NCBI RefSeq assembly: GCF_011759505.1
Contig: NZ_JAAOYO010000001.1
Location: forward strand, 496,001-560,000
Source of the DNA: Curtobacterium salicis
GTDB lineage: Bacteria; Actinomycetota; Actinomycetes; Actinomycetales; Microbacteriaceae
Direction: 5' to 3'
DNA length: 64,000 nucleotides
The position numbers and the translations under genes are program-made. Positions 25,090 to 33,224 of this stretch are shown piece by piece (positions within the stretch are counted from its first letter, which is position 1; every line of letters begins with the position of its first letter). The notes beneath the pieces were generated by a model. The model was not told where the DNA came from and did not search any database. It was given only the letters and a program-made list of their open reading frames with translations.

Positions 25090-28000
25090 GCACCGTCGAC
25101 ACCGACACCACGGGCATCCCCGCCCTGTTCGACACGGTCGCGCAGTGGCGTGCCGAGTCCATGCAGGTCATCAACTGGGGCGGCTTCCAGGGCCACCGCC
25201 AGGTCGAGCTCTCCGGGACGGCGACGCTGATCTCCGGCGCCTCCGGAACGGGCAAGTCGACGCTGATGGACGCGTACCTCGCGGTCATGATGCCGTCCGA
25301 CGTGCCGTTCAACGGCGCCTCGAACGACGCGACCACCGGACGGGCCCGCAGCGCCGACCAGCGGAACCTGCTCACCTACCTGCGCGGCAAGGTCGACACC
25401 CGACGGGACCCGGAGACGGGCGCGCTCGAGGACGTCACGCTCCGCGGCGACGAGCAGACCACCTGGGGCGCCGTCGCCGTCACGTTCCGGAACGACGACG
25501 AGCGGCGGTTCACCGTCCTCCGCGCCTACATCGTGCCGCGCCGCGCCCGCGGTGTGGCGGACATCCAGATGACCATGGCGACCGTCGACGACGTGTTCGA
25601 CCTGCGCCGCCTCGAGGACTTCGTGCCCTCCCGGTTCGCGCACCTCGAGCTCACCGGGCGGGTCCCGGGGCTCGTCATCCGGGACACGTACCAGGAGCTG
25701 GCGTACACGCTGCAGACCCGGCTGGGCATCGGCGACTCGGGCGGCGGCAACCGGGCGATGCGCCTGCTCGCCCGCATCCAGGCCGGGCAGCACATGCCGA
25801 CCGTGGACGCCCTCTACAAGTCCCTCGTGCTCGAGACCCCCGGCACGTACGAGGCGGCCGACCGCGCCCTCGCGCACTTCGCCGCCCTCGACGAGGCGTA
25901 CGAGGCGATGGACACCGAGGAGCGCAAGGTCCGCATCCTCTCCCCCATCGCCGAGCTGCACGACGAGATCGAGCGGTCCCGTGCGGCCGCCGCTGCACTC
26001 GACGGCATCGCGACCGGCGCCGACGTCTCGCCGTTCGCGCACTGGACGGCGTCCCGGAAGCGGGAGCTGCTCGACCTCGAGGTGGAGCGGAACACCCGGG
26101 AACGGACCGCCACGCGCGCGGAGGTCGAGGCCGCCTCGGCCCGGCACGCCGCGGTGGAGGTCGAGCTCCGTGACGCCGAGGCCCGGCTGCGCGACTCGGG
26201 TGGCAACGCGCTCACGCAGCTCGAGGACCGCATCGACCGCGGGACCCGGGAGCGTGCCGCCGTCGCCCGCACCCGCGAGGTCTTCGACGAGCGCACCGCT
26301 CCCCTCGGCGAACCGCTGACGACCGAGGCCGAGTTCACCGAGGCCCAGCGCGCCAGCCACGAGTTCCTCGGCACGTACAGCGCCCGTCGGGACGACCTCG
26401 ACGGCCGCCGCGACGCCCTGACCCGTGAGGAGTACCCGCTCCTCGACCGCGAGCGGACCCTCCGTCAGGAACGTCGGTCGCTCGAGCACCGCCAGGGTGC
26501 GATGCCGCTGCCGATGCACGAGGCCCGGGTCGCGATGGCACGGGCTGCCGGCCTCGATCCGGCGGACGTGCCCTTCGTCGCCGAGCTGCTCGACGTCCTG
26601 CCCGCCGAGGAGCAGTGGCGGACCGCGATCGAGTCCGTGCTGGCCCCGGTCGCCCGGACCCTCCTCGTCGACGAGGACCGCCTGGACGACTTCAGCGCCG
26701 CGATCGACTCGCTGCGCCTGCCGGTGCGGGTGCAGTTCGAGGGCGTGCCGATGGGCCCGCACCTCGACTTGCCGGGCGACCGATCGATGGTGTCCGGCAA
26801 GCTCGCGATCAAGCCGTCGCCGTTCAGCACGTGGGTGCGGGAGCGCATCGAGTCCGACCGGATCGACGCCCGTTGCGTCGAGGACGCCGCCGACCTCGGT
26901 GGTGGCGGCCGCCGCGTCACCGTCGCCGGGCAGCTCCGCGACGGCCGCCGCGGTGCCCACGGTGACCGTCGCCAGGCGAACGTCATCGGCTTCACGAACG
27001 AGTCCCGGGTCCGCTCCGTGGAGACCGAACTCGCCGAGATCTCCGCGGACCTGACCGCCCTGGAGGCCCGCCGCACCGACATCGCGCAGGACCTGGCCGT
27101 GCTCGACGCGCTCCGCACCGCGCACCAGCACCGCGTGGACGTCACGTGGGACGCGGTCGACGTGGCCGGTGCCGACGCGTCGCTCGCCCGTCTGGAGGAC
27201 GAACGCCAGGCGCTGCTCGCCGCCGACGACGGGCTGCGGACGCTCCGGGAGTCCGTCGCACGGCTCCGCGCCGCTCTCGACGAGGCCGGCGACCGTCGGT
27301 CCGCGGCACGGCTCAGCGTCAAGCGGCTCGAGGAACGGCACGCGGTGCTCGTCGACGGTCAGGACGCGGCCAGTGAGATCCTCGAGCGCTTCACCGAGGC
27401 CCCGGAGCGGCTGCCGGACGAGCAGCAGCGACGGCTGCTCGCCGAGGCGTTCGACGAGGTCGGGGCTCCCGACGGCGTGGACGGCTTCGACGACGCGACC
27501 AAGCGCCTCCGCCGGCGACTCGAGGAGCGGCTGTCACAGGCCCTCGACGGCGCCGCGACTGCCTCGGTGGCCCTCATCACGACCTTCGAGCGCTACCAGG
27601 ACGCCTGGCCGGACCCGAACCTCGGCACCGGGGTCGCGTCGTACCCGGACTACCGGGCGATCCTCGACCAGATCGTCGCCACGGGCCTCCACGCCCGGCG
27701 CAGTGAGTGGCGTCGACGGCTGTCCCAGTGGAGCGGCGAGGACCTGGTGCCGCTCTCCGGCGCGTTCGACCGAGCCGTCGTCGAGATCGAGGAGCGGCTC
27801 GAGCCCGTCAACGAGATCCTGCGCGACCTGCCGTTCGGCGCGAACCGCGACCGGCTGAAGATCGTGATCCGCCGGGTCACCCGCGAGGACGTCACCCAGT
27901 TCCGCCGGGAGCTCCGTGCCCTGTCCGCGTCGGTCGACACCGAGCTGACGGACGACGTCCTCGAGACCCGGTTCCGACGCCTGCGCCGGTTCATGGCGGT

Positions 28001-28451
28001 GATCCGACCCGACCCGGAGTCCCCGCGTGGCCGGACCACGCAGCGCGACGCGGTCCTGGACGTGCGTCGGCACATGGAGATCACGGCCGTCCGCTACGAC
28101 ACCGCGGGCGACGACCTCGGCGTCTACTCGTCCCTCGGTGACAAGTCCGGTGGCGAGACGCAGGAGCTCGTGGCGTTCATCGTGGGTGCGGCGCTGCGGT
28201 ACCAGCTCGGCGACGAGACCCGTCCACGCCCGAGGTTCGCACCGGTGTTCCTCGACGAGGCGTTCATCAAGGCCGACTCGGAGTTCGCCGGCCGTGCGGT
28301 CACCGCCTGGCTGCGCCTCGGGTTCCAGCTGGTGGTGAGCGCGCCGCTCGACAAGGTGACGGCCCTGGAGCCGTCGATGGAGCGGCTGCTGTCCATGCGG
28401 AAGCACCCGGACACCGGGTACTCGTCGGTGACGGAGATCCGGCGGGACTGA
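25086..28451 (+). CDS. jetC: JetC / MksB-like SMC ATPase
   Basis: This 1121-residue SMC-type ATPase has Walker A GASGTGKST (residues 51-59) and long coiled-coil arms (about 300-480 and 640-800). An intervening hinge-like region lies near 480-630. The ABC signature SGGE (1021-1024) and Walker B VFLDEAF (D1057, E1058) complete the head. In Wadjet, JetABC extrudes plasmid DNA by loop extrusion and JetD then cuts it; in MksBEF the complex also handles chromosome organisation. No JetD gene (DUF3322/DUF2220) follows: the next gene is an unrelated 113-residue protein. All catalytic motifs look intact. Confidence 0.9.
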   Translation: MSTVDTDTTGIPALFDTVAQWRAESMQVINWGGFQGHRQVELSGTATLISGASGTGKSTLMDAYLAVMMPSDVPFNGASNDATTGRARSADQRNLLTYLRGKVDTRRDPETGALEDVTLRGDEQTTWGAVAVTFRNDDERRFTVLRAYIVPRRARGVADIQMTMATVDDVFDLRRLEDFVPSRFAHLELTGRVPGLVIRDTYQELAYTLQTRLGIGDSGGGNRAMRLLARIQAGQHMPTVDALYKSLVLETPGTYEAADRALAHFAALDEAYEAMDTEERKVRILSPIAELHDEIERSRAAAAALDGIATGADVSPFAHWTASRKRELLDLEVERNTRERTATRAEVEAASARHAAVEVELRDAEARLRDSGGNALTQLEDRIDRGTRERAAVARTREVFDERTAPLGEPLTTEAEFTEAQRASHEFLGTYSARRDDLDGRRDALTREEYPLLDRERTLRQERRSLEHRQGAMPLPMHEARVAMARAAGLDPADVPFVAELLDVLPAEEQWRTAIESVLAPVARTLLVDEDRLDDFSAAIDSLRLPVRVQFEGVPMGPHLDLPGDRSMVSGKLAIKPSPFSTWVRERIESDRIDARCVEDAADLGGGGRRVTVAGQLRDGRRGAHGDRRQANVIGFTNESRVRSVETELAEISADLTALEARRTDIAQDLAVLDALRTAHQHRVDVTWDAVDVAGADASLARLEDERQALLAADDGLRTLRESVARLRAALDEAGDRRSAARLSVKRLEERHAVLVDGQDAASEILERFTEAPERLPDEQQRRLLAEAFDEVGAPDGVDGFDDATKRLRRRLEERLSQALDGAATASVALITTFERYQDAWPDPNLGTGVASYPDYRAILDQIVATGLHARRSEWRRRLSQWSGEDLVPLSGAFDRAVVEIEERLEPVNEILRDLPFGANRDRLKIVIRRVTREDVTQFRRELRALSASVDTELTDDVLETRFRRLRRFMAVIRPDPESPRGRTTQRDAVLDVRRHMEITAVRYDTAGDDLGVYSSLGDKSGGETQELVAFIVGAALRYQLGDETRPRPRFAPVFLDEAFIKADSEFAGRAVTAWLRLGFQLVVSAPLDKVTALEPSMERLLSMRKHPDTGYSSVTEIRRD

Positions 28452-28504
28452 CGCGCCCGCGGCGTGCCCGGGTCCGGTCCCGGGGCGCTGCCCGGGGTCG
28501 GCGG

Positions 28505-28510
28505 TAGGGT
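28505..28510 (+). promoter_or_regulatory. TAGGGT -10, leaderless promoter
   Basis: TAGGGT ends 6 nt before GTG 28517. No Shine-Dalgarno lies in the spacer. The downstream small gene is therefore likely transcribed independently of jetC. Confidence 0.5.
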
Positions 28511-28516
28511 CGACGC

Positions 28517-28858
28517 GTGTTCGGACGTCGCGCTCCCCGCCCTGCTGCCCCCGACGACGCCTCCGGCGCGGTGCCGTCGGACGTCCCGGTCCTCGGCATC
28601 GGTGCCGTGGTGCGGGTGGTCCCGTCGGACCGCGGCGACCAGTGGGCGGACGACCCGATCGGGCTGATCGTCGCTCCGGGAGGCGCGCAACTCGCCGGGT
28701 ACGCCGGCGCCGGTGTGCGGGTGGCCTGGGTCGTCGAGTTCGACGAGCCCGCGTACACGACGGACGGCCGCGGCCCGTTCGAGCGCGCGACCGTCCTGAG
28801 TCGTCAGCTGGTGCCGGTCCCGCTGGAGCCGGAGACCGTGGACGCCGGAGCGTCCTGA
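28517..28858 (+). CDS. Small protein of unknown function (113 aa)
   Basis: I do not recognise a family. The 113-residue protein has a Pro/Ala-rich N terminus and a beta-rich core (about residues 28-100) with GIGAVVRVVPSDRGDQW and VAWVVEFDEPAYT. The core resembles a small SH3- or barrel-like domain. There is no signal peptide and no membrane segment. It starts 65 nt after jetC but has its own leaderless-type promoter, so it need not belong to that system. It is not JetD: too short and without nuclease motifs. Confidence 0.6.
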   Translation: MFGRRAPRPAAPDDASGAVPSDVPVLGIGAVVRVVPSDRGDQWADDPIGLIVAPGGAQLAGYAGAGVRVAWVVEFDEPAYTTDGRGPFERATVLSRQLVPVPLEPETVDAGAS

Positions 28859-28862
28859 CCGG

Positions 28863-28970
28863 TCAGTACTCTTCGGAGCCGGACTTCATCATGGCGGCGA
28901 AGGCCAGGCACGTGCCGAACCCGCCGAGGACGCCGATGCCGATGATGATGCCTGCGATGAGCTCGAGCAT
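28863..28970 (-). CDS. Small membrane protein (35 aa)
   Basis: A complete 36-codon reading frame runs from ATG at 28970 to TGA at 28863. It is preceded by gaggag at 8-nt spacing, a better ribosome site than most genes here. The peptide has one membrane helix rich in Gly and Ile (GIIIGIGVLGG, then TCLAFAAMM) and a short charged end (KSGSEEY). A TAGCCT hexamer upstream on the minus strand (about 29014-29019) could be its -10. It is convergent with the 113-residue gene. Function unknown. Confidence 0.7.
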   Translation of the reverse strand: MLELIAGIIIGIGVLGGFGTCLAFAAMMKSGSEEY

Positions 28971-29075
28971 GGGGGTGACTCCTCGTGATCCGGTGCTGTT
29001 CAGCTGACCACAAGGCTACCGGACCGTGCCTGTCCGACGTGCGGTGGCGCGCGCTCGGTGCACGGTGACGCGCCG

Positions 29076-30539
29076 CTAGCGGATGCCCCGCATGAGTCGC
29101 AGCACGGGTCGGGCGAGGACGAGCAGGACGACGCCCACCGCGACGGCGACCAGGCCGAGCACCGTGAAGTACGGCGCCTCGTGGCGCGGGTCGTAGTACC
29201 GGGAGAGCACGCCGGTCATCGCCGTGCCGAGCGACACCGACAGGAAGAACAGCGCCACCATCTGCGTCTGGAACTTCGGCGGCGCGAGCTTCGTGGCGAC
29301 GGACTGCCCGGTCGGCGACAGCAGCAGTTCCGCGACCGTGAACACGAGCAGGATGCCGACGAGGGCCAGCAGCGGAGTGCCGTTCTGCCCGGTGCCGACG
29401 AACGGCAGGAAGAGCAGGAACGCCACGCCCATGATCCCGGTGCCGAGTCCGAACTTCGTCGGGGTGGACGGTTGGCGGTCGCCGAGGCGGGTCCAGATGG
29501 CTGCGAAGACGCCGGACAGCACGATGATCATGATCGGGTTGATCGACTGCACCCACGACACCGGCATCGAGAAGCCGAACAGGTCGCGGTCCAGGCGCTG
29601 GTCGGCGTAGACCGTCACGACCGTGAACTGCTGCTGGTACAGCGACCAGAACACCGCGCTGCCGATGAAGAGCGGGATGAACGCGAACACCCGCGAGCGT
29701 TCGTCGGCGCTCAGGCCGCTCGACAGGATCACGACGAAGTAGGCGATCGTCGCGACGACCACCACGGCGACCACGGCGACCGGCAGCGTGGCGACGTTCA
29801 GCACCCCGGTGAGCACGGCCATCGCGACGACGACGAGTCCGACGACCGCCACGACGACGGCCAGCGGCCGACGGGACCGCGGCAGCGGGTTCGTGACGTG
29901 CTGCACCGCGTCGGGCAGGTTCCGGCGGCGGATCGCGTACTGCACGAGTCCGGCGGCCATGCCGACCGCGGCCAGCCCGAAGCCGTAGTGGAAGCCGAGC
30001 GTCGACTGCAGCAGCCCCGTGAGCAGCGGCCCGGCGAACGCACCGAGGTTCACGCCGAGGTAGTACAGCGAGAAGCCGGCATCGCGCCGCGGGTCGTCGC
30101 GGGAGTAGAGCGAGCCGACGATCGTCGTCGCGGTCGCCTTGAGCCCGCCGGACCCGAGCGCGATGAGGACGAGGCCGACCCCGATGCCCCCGACCCCGGG
30201 GAGCAGTGCGAGCGCGATGTGCCCGAGCATCACAACGACGGCGCTGCCGAACAGCGTGCGGTCGGCCCCGACCAGGCGATCGGCGATCCACGCGCCGAGG
30301 ATGGTGAAGAGGTACACGGCACCGCCGTAGGCGCCCATGATGCCGTTCGCCACCCCCTGGTCGATGCCCAGGCCGCCCCGCGAGAGCGAGTAGTACATGT
30401 AGAGCAGGACGATGCCCTGCATCCCGTAGAAGGAGAAGCGCTCCCAGAGCTCGACGGCGAAGGGCGTGGACAGCTCGAACGGCTGCCCGAAGAAGGTGCG
30501 CCCGCTGCCGCGCCGGTCTGGCTTCGTGGTGCTCGACAT
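29076..30539 (-). CDS. POT/PTR2 family proton-dependent peptide transporter
   Basis: This 487-residue transporter has 12-14 hydrophobic segments. The POT signature ExxERFxxYG appears as ELWERFSFYGMQG (about residues 29-41), which contains the residues for proton coupling. The second PTR2 signature appears as FSLYYLGVNLGAFAGPLL (about 154-171). It should import di- and tripeptides with protons across the cytoplasmic membrane. Longer readings upstream are not family-like; ATG 30539 gives the usual short N-terminal tail. No clear ribosome site precedes it. Confidence 0.88.
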   Translation of the reverse strand: MSSTTKPDRRGSGRTFFGQPFELSTPFAVELWERFSFYGMQGIVLLYMYYSLSRGGLGIDQGVANGIMGAYGGAVYLFTILGAWIADRLVGADRTLFGSAVVVMLGHIALALLPGVGGIGVGLVLIALGSGGLKATATTIVGSLYSRDDPRRDAGFSLYYLGVNLGAFAGPLLTGLLQSTLGFHYGFGLAAVGMAAGLVQYAIRRRNLPDAVQHVTNPLPRSRRPLAVVVAVVGLVVVAMAVLTGVLNVATLPVAVVAVVVVATIAYFVVILSSGLSADERSRVFAFIPLFIGSAVFWSLYQQQFTVVTVYADQRLDRDLFGFSMPVSWVQSINPIMIIVLSGVFAAIWTRLGDRQPSTPTKFGLGTGIMGVAFLLFLPFVGTGQNGTPLLALVGILLVFTVAELLLSPTGQSVATKLAPPKFQTQMVALFFLSVSLGTAMTGVLSRYYDPRHEAPYFTVLGLVAVAVGVVLLVLARPVLRLMRGIR

Positions 30540-30772
30540 GCCGGCCAGTGTGCCCCCGGGACGAGGGTCGTGCCGAATCGCCACCAGGGTCCCGACGGAT
30601 GCCCCGGGCGGGTCTTGGAGGGTTCCCACGAACGCCGTCGCACCGCCGGCCGGACCGGTTGTCGCCCTCGGACGGCTGTCATGCCATCCGCAACACGGGT
30701 GCCTACGCTGGTCCGGTCGGACCGACGTCGCAGTGACGTGGTCCGTCCACCGCGCAGTCCAGGAGGCACCCG

Positions 30773-32917
30773 ATGGTCGACACCGCACCAGTCCGCAGCA
30801 GCACCGACCGCCGTGCGAGCAGCACCGGCCCCGCCGCACCCGGCGCACCGGACTCCGGCAGCGCGCCGAAGGCCGACGCCACGGGTGACCCGGCAGCCGG
30901 TACGCCGACCGGCAGCACGGACACGGACGTCCGCATCGACGTCGACCTGCTCGCCGAGCACCTGCTCGGTCGCTGGGCCGAGGACCGCCGGATCTCGCGT
31001 CGCCTGGCCGGGGACCCCGCGCTCCACAAGATCGAGGGCCAGCCGATCGCCGAGCACCGCGCCCGGGTCTTCGACCAGCTCCGCATCCTGGTCGACGCCG
31101 GCGCGATCCAGCGTCCCTACCCGGCCGAGTTCGGCGGCCAGGACAACCACGGCGGCAACCTGGCGGCGTTCGAGGAGCTCACCGTCGCCGACCCGTCGCT
31201 GCAGATCAAGGCCGGCGTGCAGTGGGGGCTCTTCGCGTCCGCCGTGCACCACCTGGGCACCGAGCGGAACCACCGCGAGTTCCTGCCCGGCATCATCGCC
31301 TTCGACGTCCCCGGCTGCTTCGCCATGACCGAGACCGGCCACGGTTCGGACGTGCAGAACATCGCGACGAGCGCGACCTACGACCCGGAGACGCAGGAGT
31401 TCGTCGTGCACACGCCCTTCCGCGGCGCGTGGAAGGACTACATCGGCAACGCCGCCCTGCACGGCAAGGCCGCGGTCGTGTTCGCCAAGCTCGTCACGCA
31501 GGGCGTCGACCACGGCGTGCACGCGTTCTACGTCCCGCTGCGCGACGACGACGGCTTCCTGCCCGGTGTCGGCGGCGAGGACGACGGCGTCAAGGGCGGC
31601 CTCAACGGCATCGACAACGGACGGCTGTGGTTCGACCACGTCCGGATCCCCCGCACGAACCTGCTCAACCGCTACGGCGACGTCGCCGAGGACGGCACGT
31701 ACTCCTCGCCCATCGAGTCCCCCGGCCGTCGGTTCTTCACGATGCTCGGCACCCTCGTGCAGGGTCGGGTGTCGCTCGACGGAGCCGCGGTCGTCGCGCA
31801 GAAGGTCGGGCTGCAGATCGCCCTGACGTACGCGATGCAGCGTCGGCAGTTCCCGACCGGCGACGGGCAGGAGGGCGTCCTGCTGGACTACGGCCGCCAC
31901 CAGCGCCGCCTGATCCCGCGTCTGGCGACCGTGTTCGCGCAGTCCTTCGCCCACGAGAAGCTGCTGCAGACCTTCGACGACGTGTTCAGCGGGCGTGCCG
32001 ACACCCCGGAGCGCCGCGAGGACCTCGAGACCCAGGCGGCGGCGTTCAAGTCGATGTCGACCTGGTCGGCACTCGACACGCTGCAGGAGTGCCGTGAGGC
32101 GACCGGCGGCGCCGGGTTCCTCGCCGAGAACCGGATCACGAGCCTCCGGTCCGACCTGGACGTCTACGTGACGTTCGAGGGCGACAACACGGTCCTGCTG
32201 CAGCTCGTCGGCAAGCGGCTGCTCACCGACTTCCGGAAGGCCGCGCCGCGTGACGCCGTGTCCACCGCGAAGTTCGTCGCGACCCAGGTGGGGTCGAAGC
32301 TCGCGGACGCCACGGGTCTCCGTCGGCTCGGCCAGACCGTGTCGGACCGCGGCTCGCTCGCGGCCTCGGTCGCCGACCTGCAGGACGCCGGCACGCAGCG
32401 TGCGCTGCTGGCCGGGCGCGTCGAGACCATGGTGACCGAGATCGGGATGCGACTGCGGACCGCCGGCAAGGACCGTGCCCGTGCCGCCGTGCTCCTCAAC
32501 CGGTCGCAGCACGAGCTCATCGAGGCGTCGAAGGCGCACGCGGAACTCATGCAGTGGGACGCCTTCACCGACGCGATCGCGGACGTCCCGCCGGGCGACA
32601 CCCGCACGGTGCTCGTCTGGCTGCGGGACCTGTTCGCCCTCGGGCTGGTCGAGCAGCACCTCGACTGGCACCTGCTGCACGGTCGCCTCTCGGCGCAGCG
32701 AGCCCGGGCGGTGTCGGCGTACGTCGACCGGCTCGTGGCCCGCATCCGCCCGGTCGTCCCGCAGCTCATCGAGTCCTTCGGGTACGAGCCGGCGCACGTC
32801 CGCTCCCCCATCGCGGCCGGTGCCGAGCAGGCCCGACAGGACGAGGCCCGTGCCTGGTACGCCGCCGAGCGTGCCGCGGGTCGGCTGCCGGAGCAGGAGA
32901 AGAAGCCCCGCCCGTAG
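30773..32917 (+). CDS. Acyl-CoA dehydrogenase / acyl-CoA oxidase family protein
   Basis: This 714-residue flavoprotein has the acyl-CoA oxidase layout. An N-terminal alpha domain is preceded by 50 low-complexity residues. The FAD-contact segment CFAMTETGHGSDVQN (about residues 183-197) follows. A helical C-terminal domain has ATGGAGFLAENRI (about 443-455), where the Glu fits the catalytic base of oxidases. It would carry out the first step of fatty acid beta-oxidation, forming the trans-2-enoyl-CoA. The electron acceptor (O2 or ETF) cannot be read from sequence. The gene stands alone; aggagg precedes ATG 30773 and TACGCT (30704-30709) may be its -10. Confidence 0.85.
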   Translation: MVDTAPVRSSTDRRASSTGPAAPGAPDSGSAPKADATGDPAAGTPTGSTDTDVRIDVDLLAEHLLGRWAEDRRISRRLAGDPALHKIEGQPIAEHRARVFDQLRILVDAGAIQRPYPAEFGGQDNHGGNLAAFEELTVADPSLQIKAGVQWGLFASAVHHLGTERNHREFLPGIIAFDVPGCFAMTETGHGSDVQNIATSATYDPETQEFVVHTPFRGAWKDYIGNAALHGKAAVVFAKLVTQGVDHGVHAFYVPLRDDDGFLPGVGGEDDGVKGGLNGIDNGRLWFDHVRIPRTNLLNRYGDVAEDGTYSSPIESPGRRFFTMLGTLVQGRVSLDGAAVVAQKVGLQIALTYAMQRRQFPTGDGQEGVLLDYGRHQRRLIPRLATVFAQSFAHEKLLQTFDDVFSGRADTPERREDLETQAAAFKSMSTWSALDTLQECREATGGAGFLAENRITSLRSDLDVYVTFEGDNTVLLQLVGKRLLTDFRKAAPRDAVSTAKFVATQVGSKLADATGLRRLGQTVSDRGSLAASVADLQDAGTQRALLAGRVETMVTEIGMRLRTAGKDRARAAVLLNRSQHELIEASKAHAELMQWDAFTDAIADVPPGDTRTVLVWLRDLFALGLVEQHLDWHLLHGRLSAQRARAVSAYVDRLVARIRPVVPQLIESFGYEPAHVRSPIAAGAEQARQDEARAWYAAERAAGRLPEQEKKPRP

Positions 32918-32954
32918 GCGCGCGCCGGACAGCCGGACGGCGCCCTGCCGCGCC

Positions 32955-33206
32955 TCAGTCGGCGGCGGGGGGCCGCGGGGCGCCGAGGGCGGCGCGCAGG
33001 CGGGCCTCGGCGTCGTCGTCGGCTCCGGCAGCGGCGGCGACGTTCGCCTCGGCCACGGCCCGGACGACCTCTTCGCGCTGGATCTTCACACCGCGCGGGG
33101 CATCGATCCCGATGCGCACGCCGTCACCGCGGGAGTCGAGCACCGTGATGACGATGTCGTCACCGATGAGGATCCGCTCGCCGACCTTCCGCGTGAGTAC
33201 CAGCAC
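32955..33206 (-). CDS. csrA: Carbon storage regulator CsrA
   Basis: This 83-residue protein is CsrA, a dimeric RNA-binding repressor that blocks translation at GGA sites, notably of flagellin, and is itself held by FliW. The core LVLTRKVGERILIGDDIVITVL (residues 2-23) and RIGIDAP are intact, including the RNA-contact region around Arg44. A C-terminal Ala-rich extension of about 20 residues exceeds the usual 61. It is the last gene of the motility operon, 18 nt after the FlhF-like gene, and has its own leaderless-type promoter. No fliW is seen in the window. Confidence 0.95.
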   Translation of the reverse strand: MLVLTRKVGERILIGDDIVITVLDSRGDGVRIGIDAPRGVKIQREEVVRAVAEANVAAAAGADDDAEARLRAALGAPRPPAAD

Positions 33207-33212
33207 CGGACC

Positions 33213-33218
33213 AGCCTA
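33213..33218 (-). promoter_or_regulatory. TAGGCT -10, leaderless promoter of csrA
   Basis: On the minus strand TAGGCT is followed by ggtccg (6 nt) and the GTG of csrA. The hexamer lies in the short gap after the upstream stop. csrA could thus be made without the rest of the motility operon. Confidence 0.5.
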
Positions 33219-33224
33219 TCCCGG

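Noticed and set aside
22444-28451. Integrative element inserted at tRNA-Val
   Set aside because: No integrase, no second copy of the tRNA 3' end as an att site, and base use like the surroundings.
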